Shown here piece after piece: positions 41,238-49,929 of a stretch of 64,000 bases of DNA. Made by a program: the position numbers and the translations under genes. How positions within the stretch are numbered: the stretch's first letter is position 1; each line of letters opens with the position of its first letter. The DNA is from Neisseria sp. KEM232 (GTDB taxonomy: Bacteria; Pseudomonadota; Gammaproteobacteria; Burkholderiales; Neisseriaceae), in NCBI RefSeq assembly GCF_002237445.1, contig NZ_CP022527.1, positions 1,488,001 through 1,552,000 on the forward strand. The letters run 5' to 3'. The notes under the pieces were generated by a model. It was given only the letters and a program-made list of their open reading frames with translations. It made no database searches and had not been told where the DNA came from.

Positions 41238-41819
41238 ATGGAACACAAACTGCCCGAACTGCCGTATGCCTTGGACGCGCTCGAACCGCATCTGTCCAAA
41301 GAAACTTTGGAATACCACTACGGCAAACACCACCAAACCTACATCACCAATCTGAACAACCAAATCAAAGGCACGGAGTTTGAAAACGCCACGCTGGAAG
41401 AAATCGTGAAAAAAGCGTCCGGCGGCGTGTTCAACAACGCGGCGCAAACCTGGAACCACACTTTCTACTGGCTCGGTTTCACCCCCAAAGGCCAGGGCAA
41501 ACCCTCGGGCGGGCTGGCCGCCGCAATCGACGCCAAATGGGGCAGCTTCGAAGCCTTCCAAAAAGCCTTCGACACCTGCGCCGCCGGCACGTTCGGTTCG
41601 GGCTGGGCATGGCTGGTGAAAACCCCGTTGGGCGAGTTGGACTTGGTGTCCACTTCCAACGCCGCCACGCCGCTCAACAGCGACAATGTGCCGCTTTTGA
41701 CCTGCGACGTGTGGGAGCACGCCTACTACATCGACTACCGCAACAGCCGCCCCAACTATCTGAACGGCTTCTGGGAAATCGTCAACTGGGACGAGGTTGC
41801 CCGCCGCTTCTCCGCCTGA
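41238..41819 (+). CDS. sodB: Superoxide dismutase [Fe]
   Basis: ATG 41238 follows CAGGAG; a TAGAAT box lies at about 41176. The 193-residue enzyme has metal ligands His27, His74 (AAQTWNHTFYW) and the DVWEHAYY Asp/His pair. The Gln at AAQTWNH and the FGSGWAWL segment favour the iron type. It converts superoxide to peroxide and oxygen in the cytoplasm. Its length and motifs are those of E. coli SodB. A DUS-pair terminator follows. Confidence 0.96.
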   Translation: MEHKLPELPYALDALEPHLSKETLEYHYGKHHQTYITNLNNQIKGTEFENATLEEIVKKASGGVFNNAAQTWNHTFYWLGFTPKGQGKPSGGLAAAIDAKWGSFEAFQKAFDTCAAGTFGSGWAWLVKTPLGELDLVSTSNAATPLNSDNVPLLTCDVWEHAYYIDYRNSRPNYLNGFWEIVNWDEVARRFSA

Positions 41820-41870
41820 TTTTGGCTTTGCACTTGGGCGTGTCGCTAATCAACCCGCCCTAAGGACAAA

Positions 41871-41914
41871 GAGGCCGTCTGAAAACCCGAAACAGGGTTT
41901 TCAGACGGCCTCTT
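41871..41914. terminator. DUS inverted-repeat terminator after sodB
   Basis: GAGGCCGTCTGAAAACCC and GGGTTTTCAGACGGCCTC form an 18-bp stem with the loop GAAACA, followed by T residues. Confidence 0.8.
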
Positions 41915-42013
41915 TCTGCTTTGGCCTGCTTTTGTCGGCTGAGTCCGTCTGAAAGCGGGATGGAGGCAGGTTTGGCGGGAGAGAAAACAAAAGGCAGGCC
42001 GTCCGAACAGACA

Positions 42014-42053
42014 AAAGGCCGTCTGAAAAGCCCTTTGCTTTTTCAGACGGCCT
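42014..42053. terminator. DUS inverted-repeat terminator after yhhQ
   Basis: AAAGGCCGTCTGAAAAGC and GCTTTTTCAGACGGCCTC lie just downstream (minus strand) of the yhhQ stop. Confidence 0.75.
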
Positions 42054-42067
42054 CTGTGCCGCAGCCG

Positions 42068-42766
42068 CTACTGCGCCTGATGCGCGGGAGACGGGGCGGG
42101 TTCTTCCACTTTTTCCAACGTGGTCAGGCGTTTGGTGAGGATGTTCAGAATCACGCCGTAGGCAGGCAGGAAGAAGAGGGTGCAGATGGCGAGTTTGAAC
42201 AAGTAGTCGACAAAGGCGATGTGCGGCCAATGTTCGGCCATATAGGCGTCGCTGCCGGCGTAGAAGGCGATGGAAAAGAATAGCACGGTATCGATGGCGT
42301 TGCCGAGGAAGGTGGAGGCGGTGGGCGCAATCCACCACGATTTCAGGCGGCGCAGTTTGTTGAACACAAAGATGTCGAGTATCTGGCCGACGGCATAGGC
42401 GGCGAAGCTTGCCAGAGCGATGCGGAAGACGAAGCCGTTAAACTGCGCCAGCGCCGCCCAGCCCGTCCAGCTGCCGTCTTGGAAGACGACGGAGAAGACG
42501 TAGGAGAGGATAAGGGCGGGGAACATGACGAAGAAAATGATGCGCCGCGCCAGCCGCTGGCCGAAGATGCGCACGGTCAGGTCGGTGGCAAGAAAGATAA
42601 AGGGGAAGGTAAACGCGCCCCAGGTGGAGTGCACCTGATAGCCGTTGGGCAGGGTGACGGTGAAGGGGAACTGCACCAGATAATTGCTCGATGCGATAAC
42701 GGCAATATGGAAAACGACGAGCCAGCGCAGGGCTTTTTGCTGTTGTTGCGGGGTAAATTCGTACAT
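42068..42766 (-). CDS. yhhQ: Queuosine precursor transporter YhhQ
   Basis: The 232-residue membrane protein has six or so hydrophobic spans and the YhhQ/ECF pattern: STWGAFTFPFIFLATDLTVRIFGQRLARR, SYVFSVVFQDGSWTG, FAAYAVGQILDIFVFNKLR and TASTFLGNAIDTVLFFSIAFYAG. It takes up preQ0/preQ1. It lies 10 bases after queF on the same strand, so the pair forms a queuosine operon: uptake of the precursor next to its reduction. Confidence 0.93.
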   Translation of the reverse strand: MYEFTPQQQQKALRWLVVFHIAVIASSNYLVQFPFTVTLPNGYQVHSTWGAFTFPFIFLATDLTVRIFGQRLARRIIFFVMFPALILSYVFSVVFQDGSWTGWAALAQFNGFVFRIALASFAAYAVGQILDIFVFNKLRRLKSWWIAPTASTFLGNAIDTVLFFSIAFYAGSDAYMAEHWPHIAFVDYLFKLAICTLFFLPAYGVILNILTKRLTTLEKVEEPAPSPAHQAQ

Positions 42767-42776
42767 GCCGGTCTCC

Positions 42777-43250
42777 TCAGTCCATATCGTGTCGCATCAG
42801 GCGTTCGCGCGCGGTTTGTTCGAAAGGCGTGCCGGGGCGTCCCCAGTTGGCGAAGGGGTGGATGGCGATGCCGCCGCGCGGGGTGAAGATGCCGTGCACT
42901 TCGATGTAGCGCGGCTGCATCAGGGCAATCAGGTCTTTCATGATGATGTTGACGCAGTCTTCATGAAAATCGCCGTGGTTGCGGAAGCTGAAAAGATAAA
43001 GTTTCAGCGATTTGCTTTCCACCATTTTGATGTCGGGAATGTAGCGGATAACGATGGTGGCGAAATCGGGCTGGCCGGTCATCGGGCAGAGGCTGGTGAA
43101 TTCGGGACAGACGAATTTGACAAAATAATCGTTGCCGGGATGTTTGTTGTCGAACGCTTCCAAAACTTCGGGAGCATATTGGCTTTGATACTGCGTATGG
43201 CCGTTGCCCAACAGGCTGAGGCCGTGCAGTTCTTCTGAAGAACGGGACAT
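42777..43250 (-). CDS. queF: NADPH-dependent 7-cyano-7-deazaguanine reductase
   Basis: ATG 43250 (MSRSSEELHGLSLLG) follows an AAGGAA site. The 157-residue, unimodular-type QueF has the catalytic Cys55 and Asp62 in CPEFTSLCPMTGQPDFA, then the substrate-binding ESKSLKLYLFSFRNHGDFHED segment. It reduces preQ0 to preQ1, the only known nitrile reductase reaction, on the way to queuosine in tRNA. It is first in the operon with yhhQ. Confidence 0.96.
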   Translation of the reverse strand: MSRSSEELHGLSLLGNGHTQYQSQYAPEVLEAFDNKHPGNDYFVKFVCPEFTSLCPMTGQPDFATIVIRYIPDIKMVESKSLKLYLFSFRNHGDFHEDCVNIIMKDLIALMQPRYIEVHGIFTPRGGIAIHPFANWGRPGTPFEQTARERLMRHDMD

Positions 43251-43766
43251 TGAAGGTTTCCTTAGTTTTTTATTGTGGGGGGATTGCGAACCACAGTTTG
43301 CGAAAAGGCGAGGATTGTAAGGCAAAGCGGCGAAAGCGCAAAAGAAAATCGCGTTTTGTCGTGCAATGCCGGGCTTTTTCGCCTCTACACCATCGTTTTC
43401 AGACGGCCTTTATGTTTAATACTACAAAAGATTACAAAAATACGAATGTTTTATTCGTTTTAAATCAAAATGTTTTTTCGCAGACTGCTTCCAGTAATAT
43501 CTAAATAGCCACTAAATTTCTTAAAACGGCCTTTGTCGGGCATAAAATCCGCGCAAAACGGCGTGTGCGGCGAAAAAATTTTAAAAAGCAGCCTGATTTT
43601 TGCCTGCAAGGCGGCTGTTTGAGGCAGAAAATCCGTTTGCGGCGCTTGGCAAGCAGCGTAAACGCAGGTAAATTCCCGTTCACGCCAGCCGACTACATGG
43701 AACTACAAATGCAGCAGGCGGCGGATTATCCGAAAAATCAGATGAGAAAAAAAGGAGCATTGCAAA
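43251..43766. other. AT-rich spacer before aceA with an inverted repeat
   Basis: No convincing gene was seen. Between 43410 and 43530 the sequence is distinctly AT-rich and holds ACGAAT-GTTTT-ATTCGT (43442-43458), a candidate operator. The last 200 bases lead to aceA, whose ribosome site AAAGGAG is at about 43748-43755. A degenerate Kingella-dialect half site occurs near 43592. Confidence 0.45.
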
Positions 43767-45365
43767 ATGGCTAAGTATCAGGAAGAAATCAAAGCGGCAG
43801 AACAAACCAAACAGGCAAACGGCAGCGGCTGGGCAGCCATCACGCCCGAATACGTTGCCCGTATGCGTCTGCAAAACCGTTTCAAAACCGGTTTGGACAT
43901 CGCCAAATACACGGCCGACATCATGCGCCGCGATATGGCCGAATACGACGCAAACCCGGCCAATTACACCCAATCTTTGGGCTGCTGGCACGGCTTTGTC
44001 GGCCAACAGAAGCTGATTGCAGTGAAAAAACACCACCAAACGCCCAACAAACGCTATCTCTACCTTTCCGGCTGGATGGTTGCCGGTATGCGCTCCGAGT
44101 TCGGCCCGCTGCCCGACCAGTCCATGCACGAAAAAACCTCCGTGCCCGCGCTGATTGAAGAGCTCTACACCTTCCTGAAACAGGCCGACGCCCGCGAGCT
44201 TGACCTGCTGTTTACCGCGCTCGACGAAGCCCGCGCCGCAGGCGACACCGCCAAGGCCGCCGACATCCAAAACCAAATCGACAATTTCCAAACCCACGTC
44301 GTGCCGATTATCGCCGATATCGACGCCGGTTTCGGCAATGCGGAAGCCACCTACCTGCTGGCGAAAAAAATGATCGAAGCGGGCGCGTGCTGCATCCAGA
44401 TTGAAAATCAAGTGTCCGACGAAAAACAATGCGGCCACCAAGATGGTAAAGTGACCGTGCCGCACGTCGACTTCCTCGCCAAAATCAACGCAGTGCGCTA
44501 CGCGTTCTTGGAATTGGGCGTGGACAACGGCGTGATTGTTGCGCGCACCGACTCCCTCGGCGCGGGTCTGACCAAGCAAATCGCCTTCTCCAGCCAACCG
44601 GGCGATTTGGGCGACCAATACAACAGCTTCCTCGAAGGCGAAGAAATCACCGACCTGAGCCAAGTGAAAGCAGGCGACGTTATCGTCAACACCAACGGCA
44701 AAACCATCAAGCCCACCCGCCTGCCGAGCAACCTGTTCCAGTTCAAAAAAGGCACCGGTGTCGACCGCGTGGTACTCGACTGCATCACCTCCCTGCAAAA
44801 CGGCGCCGACCTTTTGTGGATCGAAACCGAAAAACCGCATATCGGCCAGATTAAGGAAATGATCGACCGCGTGCGCCAGGTCATTCCCAACGCCAAGCTG
44901 GTGTACAACAACAGCCCGTCGTTCAACTGGACGCTGAATTTCCGCCAGCAGGTGTTCGACGCTTGGAAAGAAGCCGGCAAAGACGTATCGGCTTACGACC
45001 GCGCCAAACTGATGTCCGCCGACTACGACGACACCGAGCTGGCCAAAGAAGCCGACGAGCGCATCCGCACCTTCCAGCGCGACGCCTCCGCCCAGGCCGG
45101 CATCTTCCACCACCTGATTACCCTGCCGACCTACCACACCGCAGCCCTGTCCACCGACAATCTGGCCAAAGGCTACTTCGGTGACGAAGCCATGCTGGCC
45201 TATGTCAAAGGCGTGCAGCGTCAGGAAATCCGCCAGGGCATCGCCACCGTGAAACATCAGAACATGGCGGGCTCCGACATCGGCGACAATCACAAAGAAT
45301 ACTTTGCCGGCGAAGCCGCTTTGAAAGCGGGCGGCAAAGACAACACCATGAACCAGTTCCACTGA
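43767..45365 (+). CDS. aceA: Isocitrate lyase (long form)
   Basis: The 532-residue enzyme follows AAAAAAGGAG. It belongs to the long isocitrate-lyase group (as in Pseudomonas), with IADIDAGFGNAEATYLLAKKMIEAGACCIQIENQ, the catalytic-loop motif here EKQCGH (Cys222; usually KKCGH), VARTDSLGAG and YNNSPSFNW. It cleaves isocitrate to glyoxylate and succinate, allowing growth on acetate or fatty acids. No malate synthase or kinase is adjacent. The Lys to Gln change in KKCGH is also common in this long-form group as far as I recall. Confidence 0.94.
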   Translation: MAKYQEEIKAAEQTKQANGSGWAAITPEYVARMRLQNRFKTGLDIAKYTADIMRRDMAEYDANPANYTQSLGCWHGFVGQQKLIAVKKHHQTPNKRYLYLSGWMVAGMRSEFGPLPDQSMHEKTSVPALIEELYTFLKQADARELDLLFTALDEARAAGDTAKAADIQNQIDNFQTHVVPIIADIDAGFGNAEATYLLAKKMIEAGACCIQIENQVSDEKQCGHQDGKVTVPHVDFLAKINAVRYAFLELGVDNGVIVARTDSLGAGLTKQIAFSSQPGDLGDQYNSFLEGEEITDLSQVKAGDVIVNTNGKTIKPTRLPSNLFQFKKGTGVDRVVLDCITSLQNGADLLWIETEKPHIGQIKEMIDRVRQVIPNAKLVYNNSPSFNWTLNFRQQVFDAWKEAGKDVSAYDRAKLMSADYDDTELAKEADERIRTFQRDASAQAGIFHHLITLPTYHTAALSTDNLAKGYFGDEAMLAYVKGVQRQEIRQGIATVKHQNMAGSDIGDNHKEYFAGEAALKAGGKDNTMNQFH

Positions 45366-45771
45366 TTCGTGACGCCACAGGGTTTTCAGACGGCCGCAAA
45401 GGCCGCAGCAGAAAAAAGCCGTTAGGCCGTCTGAAAACCGACCGTCTTTGTCCGTGCGCATTTGAGTCGAGCGGACAGAGTGCAGGCTCAGCCTGTATGT
45501 TTGTGAAGCGTAAATCTCTGATTTGAGGTATTCGGCAACCCCGCAAGGGTTGCCGCTTTTTGCATTTGCGGTCAGGCGAAATCCGCTTTTGCTCCGTCGG
45601 TGCAAGGAGTTCAAAAACGTCATTCCCGCGTAGGCGGGAACGGCCTTTGCCGCCCGAGGCCGGGTATCGCCTCCATACCGCAAAACTATCATGCCGCGCC
45701 GCACTTGAAATCGGCATGCTTAGCCACTATTCTGTCCGCCGTATTTTTCCAACCCTTAAAAAGGACAAAAA
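45366..45771. other. Spacer between aceA and trxA with DUS and a dRS3-like repeat
   Basis: No gene was seen. The spacer has inverted DUS halves near 45383 and 45424 (a likely aceA terminator), a GGTATTCGGCAACCCCGCAAGGGTTGCC stretch containing a GGCAACCC/GGGTTGCC hairpin at about 45534-45556, and a dRS3-like repeat at 45622-45640. Confidence 0.5.
45622..45640. repeat. dRS3-like inverted repeat
   Basis: ATTCCCGCGTAGGCGGGAA matches the Neisseria dRS3 half-sites with an 8-base centre; flanks GTC and CGGCC recur at the other copies (27136, 48379). Confidence 0.7.
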
Positions 45772-46101
45772 ATGAGTAGCGAATTGATCGTACATGCCAC
45801 CGATGCCAGCTTCGAACAGGACGTATTGAAATCCGACGTGCCCGTATTGCTTGACTTCTGGGCGCCTTGGTGCGGCCCGTGCAAAATGATTGCGCCGATA
45901 CTCGACGATTTGGCCGCCGAATTTGCAGGCCGTCTGAAAATCGTCAAAATCAACATCGACGAAAACGAACAAACCCCCGCCCAATTCGGCGTACGCGGCA
46001 TCCCGACTTTGATGGTGTTCAAAGACGGCAAAAACGTCGCCACCAAAGTCGGCGCTTTGGCAAAAGGCCAACTGACTGCATTTGTCAACGCTTCGATTTG
46101 A
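45772..46101 (+). CDS. trxA: Thioredoxin
   Basis: The 109-residue protein has the thioredoxin active site WCGPC (residues 33-37) in VLLDFWAPWCGPCKMIAP, the buried Asp, and the cis-Pro loop GIRGIPTLMVF-type segment (GVRGIPTLMVFKDGK). It is the main cytoplasmic disulfide reductant and could feed ribonucleotide reductases, including the class III enzyme at 57311. AGGACAAAAA provides the ribosome site. An in-frame uptake sequence encodes GRLK. A strong terminator follows. Confidence 0.97.
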   Translation: MSSELIVHATDASFEQDVLKSDVPVLLDFWAPWCGPCKMIAPILDDLAAEFAGRLKIVKINIDENEQTPAQFGVRGIPTLMVFKDGKNVATKVGALAKGQLTAFVNASI

Positions 46102-46125
46102 GTAATACGGTAAAAGTTTAAAAAA

Positions 46126-46156
46126 GAAACGGTATGCCATCAGGCATACCGTTTTT
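46126..46156 (+). terminator. Rho-independent terminator after trxA
   Basis: AAACGGTATGCC and GGCATACCGTTT form a 12-bp stem with loop ATCA, followed by TTTTGCTTTT. Confidence 0.85.
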
Positions 46157-46212
46157 GCTTTTGAGGCCGTCTGAAAAGCCGCATTTCGTGACTAATGCGG
46201 CTTTTGCTGCGC

Positions 46213-47427
46213 TTATTCCACCCTGCTGAACACCAGCGTGGCATTGGTGCCGCCGAAGCCGAAGCTGTTGGACATTACGGCCTTGAGTTTCAGGCTGCGG
46301 TTTTCGCGGACGATGGGCAGGCCGGCGGCGTGTTCGTCGAGGGTTTCGATGTTGGCGCTGGCGCAGACGAAGTCGTTTTGCATCATCAGGATGGAGTAGA
46401 TGGCTTCGTTGGAGCCGGCGGCGCCGAGGGCGTGGCCGGAGAGGGATTTGGTGGAGCTGATCAGCGGCACGTCTTGGCCGGCGAAGGCTTCGCGGATGGC
46501 GGCGAGTTCTTTGGTGTCGCCGACGGGGGTGGAGGTGCCGTGGGCGTTGATGTAGTCGACGCTGCCGCCGTGTTGGGCGAGTGCCATCTGCATGCAGCGC
46601 ACGGCGCCTTCGCCGGAGGGCTGCACCATGTCGCAGCCGTCGGAGGTGGCGCCGTAGCCGGTGAGTTCGCACAGGATGTTGGCGCCGCGCGCTTTGGCGT
46701 GTTCGTATTCTTCCATCACCAAGATGCTGCCGCCGCCGGAGATGACGAAGCCGTCGCGGTGGGCGTCGTAGGCGCGGCTGGCGCGTTCGGGGGTGTCGTT
46801 GTATTTGGTGGAGAGCGCGCCCATGGCGTCGAACAGGCTGCTCATCGCCCAGTGGACTTCTTCGCCGCCGCCGGCGAAAACGATGTCTTGTTTGCCCAAC
46901 TGGATAAGCTCGGCTGCATGGCCGATGCAGTGGGCGGAGGTGGAGCAGGCGGAGCTGATGGAGTAGTTTACGCCTTTGATTTTAAACGGCGTGGCCAGGC
47001 AGGCGGCAACGGTGGATGCCATGGTTTTGGTTACGCCGTAGGGGCCGACGCGTTTGACGCCGCTTGCGCGCAGGATGTCGGCGGCTTCCACTTGCGATGC
47101 CGACGATGCGCCGCCGCTGCCGGCGACGATGCCGGTGCGGATGTTGGAAACCTGCTCTTCGGTGAGGCCGGCGTTGGCGATGGCTTCCTGCATGGCGATG
47201 TAGGCGTAGGCGGGGGCGTTGCCCATAAAGCGCAGGATTTTGCGGTCGATGTGGTCTTTGGGGTCGATTTTGATGTTGCCGGCCACGTGGGAGCGCATGC
47301 CCATTTCGCGGTAGCTTTCGTCAAACGAAATGCCGGATTTCAGGTTTTGCAGGGCGGCGAGGACTTCGCGGCAGTTGTTGCCGAGGCTGGATACGATGCC
47401 GATGCCGGTTACGACGACGCGTTTCAT
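46213..47427 (-). CDS. fabB: Beta-ketoacyl-ACP synthase I
   Basis: The 404-residue condensing enzyme starts MKRVVVTGIGIVSSLGNN and has the catalytic Cys in SISSACSTSAHCIGHA, His in NAHGTSTPVGD and the NSFGFGGTNAT motif. GMRSHVAGNIKIDPKDHIDRK and the fabA neighbour identify FabB rather than FabF. FabB extends the cis-3-decenoyl product of FabA, committing it to unsaturated fatty acids. It lies about 180 bases after fabA on the same strand, with uptake sequences of both dialects between. Confidence 0.95.
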   Translation of the reverse strand: MKRVVVTGIGIVSSLGNNCREVLAALQNLKSGISFDESYREMGMRSHVAGNIKIDPKDHIDRKILRFMGNAPAYAYIAMQEAIANAGLTEEQVSNIRTGIVAGSGGASSASQVEAADILRASGVKRVGPYGVTKTMASTVAACLATPFKIKGVNYSISSACSTSAHCIGHAAELIQLGKQDIVFAGGGEEVHWAMSSLFDAMGALSTKYNDTPERASRAYDAHRDGFVISGGGSILVMEEYEHAKARGANILCELTGYGATSDGCDMVQPSGEGAVRCMQMALAQHGGSVDYINAHGTSTPVGDTKELAAIREAFAGQDVPLISSTKSLSGHALGAAGSNEAIYSILMMQNDFVCASANIETLDEHAAGLPIVRENRSLKLKAVMSNSFGFGGTNATLVFSRVE

Positions 47428-47563
47428 GGTTCAAACTCCGGTGGGGTGGCAGCCTGAAAGGTTTTCAGACGGCCTGGGTTGGTGTGGGCGGCTTGCGGGT
47501 GGTTTTCAGGCTGCTTCGGCTTTGTTTGGGACGGAGGCCGTCTGAAAAGCGGTTTTTTGTGTT

Positions 47564-47599
47564 TTCAGGCTGCCTGTTTGGGATTGGGGGCAGCCTGAA
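47564..47599. repeat. Inverted Kingella-dialect uptake sequences between fabA and fabB
   Basis: TTCAGGCTGCCT (47564-47575) faces GGGCAGCCTGAA (47588-47599), one base from the AG-kingDUS. A further half site and a full GTGGCAGCCTGAA lie at 47506 and 47444, mixed with AG-DUS copies at 47463 and 47534. The stem may attenuate transcription between fabA and fabB. Confidence 0.7.
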
Positions 47600-47607
47600 A
47601 GGGCGGT

Positions 47608-48132
47608 TTAGAAGTCGTCGGTGGTGGTGAACAGGCCGACGCGCAGGCCGTTGCCTTCGTAGATGGTGCGGCCGTCCACGCTCATTTCGGCGTCGGCAAT
47701 GCCCAGCACCAGTTTGCTGTTCATCACGCGCTTGATGTGGATGTGGTAGCGCACGGTTTTGTGTTTGGGCAGCACCTGGCCGCTGAATTTCACTTCGCCG
47801 CAGCCGAGCGCGCGGCCGCGCCCGGGAGCGCCCGTCCAGCCGAGAAAGAAGCCGACCAGCTGCCACATGGCGTCCAAACCGAGGCAGCCGGGCATCACGG
47901 GGTCGCCCTGAAAATGGCAGTCGAAGAACCACAAGTGGGGGTTGATGTCGAGTTCGGCGATGATTTCGCCCTTGCCGTATTTGCCGCCGGTGTTGTTGAT
48001 TTCGACGATGCGGTCGATCATCAGCATATCGGGCAGCGGCAGCTGGGCGTTGCCCGCGCCAAACAGTTCGCCGCGCCCGCAGGCGAGCAGTTCTTCTTTG
48101 GTGTAGCTGGATTGGGGGGTGAAGGTGGTCAT
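47608..48132 (-). CDS. fabA: 3-hydroxydecanoyl-ACP dehydratase/isomerase
   Basis: The 174-residue hotdog-fold enzyme has the catalytic His73 and Asp87 in WFFDCHFQGDPVMPGCLGLDAMWQL, matching E. coli FabA in length. It dehydrates 3-hydroxydecanoyl-ACP and isomerises the product to the cis-3 form, the branch point for unsaturated fatty acids. It precedes fabB on the same strand, so the operon makes the two enzymes special to this route. A palindrome lies between its promoter and start codon. Confidence 0.96.
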   Translation of the reverse strand: MTTFTPQSSYTKEELLACGRGELFGAGNAQLPLPDMLMIDRIVEINNTGGKYGKGEIIAELDINPHLWFFDCHFQGDPVMPGCLGLDAMWQLVGFFLGWTGAPGRGRALGCGEVKFSGQVLPKHKTVRYHIHIKRVMNSKLVLGIADAEMSVDGRTIYEGNGLRVGLFTTTDDF

Positions 48133-48165
48133 GGGGTTCCTTTGCGTCGGATGTTGTGATTTGAG

Positions 48166-48222
48166 TTTAGAGACTAAGCTCTAAAAGACGCGCATTCTAT
48201 TGCAGCACGGTCAATCCCGCAA
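48166..48222 (-). promoter_or_regulatory. fabA promoter with a downstream palindromic operator candidate
   Basis: On the minus strand TTGCGG (48217-48222) and TAGAAT (48194-48199) are 17 bases apart. Immediately after the expected start lies a palindrome, TTTAGAGACTAAGCTCTAAA as read on the plus strand (48166-48185): 7-bp arms and a 6-base centre. It is placed to block transcription and could bind a fatty-acid regulator. Confidence 0.5.
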
Positions 48223-48282
48223 TGTGCTGCCGGTGTATTTAGCAGAATTTACATGAGGCGGCGCGCGGGGCGGGCGAAAAAT

Positions 48283-48315
48283 GCGAAACGCCTCCCGTGC
48301 AGGGAGGCGTTTCGC
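48283..48315 (-). terminator. Rho-independent terminator of purC
   Basis: GCGAAACGCCTCCC (48283-48296) and its exact complement (48302-48315) form a 14-bp stem with a five-base loop. Read on the minus strand it is followed by ATTTTTCG, so it ends purC transcription before fabA. Confidence 0.85.
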
Positions 48316-48377
48316 GTATCCAAAGCCTGTCGGCTCTTTGGAATGTGTGTTTTCAGACGGCCTCGGAGGATAAGGCC

Positions 48378-48400
48378 GTTCCCGCCTATGCGGGAATGAC
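48378..48400. repeat. dRS3-like inverted repeat
   Basis: TTCCCGCCTATGCGGGAA with flanks GGCCG and TGACGTTTCTGAAA. The same flanking words recur at 52186 and 52684 in decayed copies. Confidence 0.65.
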
Positions 48401-48421
48401 GTTTCTGAAAAACGGTGCGGT

Positions 48422-49282
<861 letters not shown>

Positions 49283-49355
49283 GCTGCTCTTTCGGGTTGC
49301 GTTGAAGGGTGGAAGGCCGTCTGAAAAAAGGGTTTCAGACGGCCTTTACAGGATT

Positions 49356-49856
49356 TCAGCGGCCGCTGATTTTGTCGGACAGCGGCACTTCGTGCGGGTT
49401 GATGCGGGCGTTTTCTTCCTGGCCGAGGCCGACGAGGCGGCGCAGGCGGGTGATGTAGGCGTTGACGTCCAAGCCTTTGCCGTAGCGCTGTGCTTCCCAC
49501 ACGGTTTCGGCCAGCGCTTCCATCATTTGGTGTTCGGCGGCGACCCAGTCGCCGTTGTGTTTGGCGGTGAGGCTTTGGTGGATGGCGCGGATGCCGGGCG
49601 GTTGGTCGATGGCGGCCTGCTCTTGGATGGAGAGGTGCAGCGAGAGATGGAGGAAGGGGTTTTCGCGGCCGTTTTCCGGTTTCCATTCGGTGTCGAGGTA
49701 GTTTTCGACGTGTTCGAGGTATTCGGCGTATTCCTGATGGGCTTCGATGATGCGCAGGGCTTTTTGCTGCAAACCGTCGAGGGCGAGGGGATTGAGCCGT
49801 TCTTTCCATACGTTGGCGAAGAAGCGGCGCACGTCGTGGGTGTTTACGTCGTACAT
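49356..49856 (-). CDS. DUF1841 family protein
   Basis: From ATG 49856 (MYDVNTHDVRRFFANVWKE) the product is 166 residues; no strong ribosome site is visible and longer starts are possible. It matches the DUF1841 pattern: RRFFANVWKERLNPLALDGLQQKALRIIEAHQEYAEYLE, ENPFLHLSLHLSIQEQAAIDQPPGIR and EALAETVWEAQRYG. The family is common in beta-proteobacteria and has no known function. It is cytoplasmic, with no membrane segment. Confidence 0.85.
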   Translation of the reverse strand: MYDVNTHDVRRFFANVWKERLNPLALDGLQQKALRIIEAHQEYAEYLEHVENYLDTEWKPENGRENPFLHLSLHLSIQEQAAIDQPPGIRAIHQSLTAKHNGDWVAAEHQMMEALAETVWEAQRYGKGLDVNAYITRLRRLVGLGQEENARINPHEVPLSDKISGR

Positions 49857-49882
49857 GGTCTGCTGTGGGCTTTTTGCGGTTT

Positions 49883-49922
49883 GAGGCCGTCTGAAAACCG
49901 GAAATCCGTTTTCAGACGGCCT
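49883..49922. terminator. DUS inverted-repeat terminator after the 49930-50388 gene
   Basis: GAGGCCGTCTGAAAACCGG and CCGTTTTCAGACGGCCTA form a stem directly after the stop (minus strand). Confidence 0.75.
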
Positions 49923-49929
49923 ATGTGGT

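Noticed and set aside
41834..41863. GGGCG ... CGCCCTA near the sodB end as a third copy of the 161-bp element
   Set aside because: Only the first seven to eight bases resemble the element end and the interior is missing; it is too short to claim as a relic.
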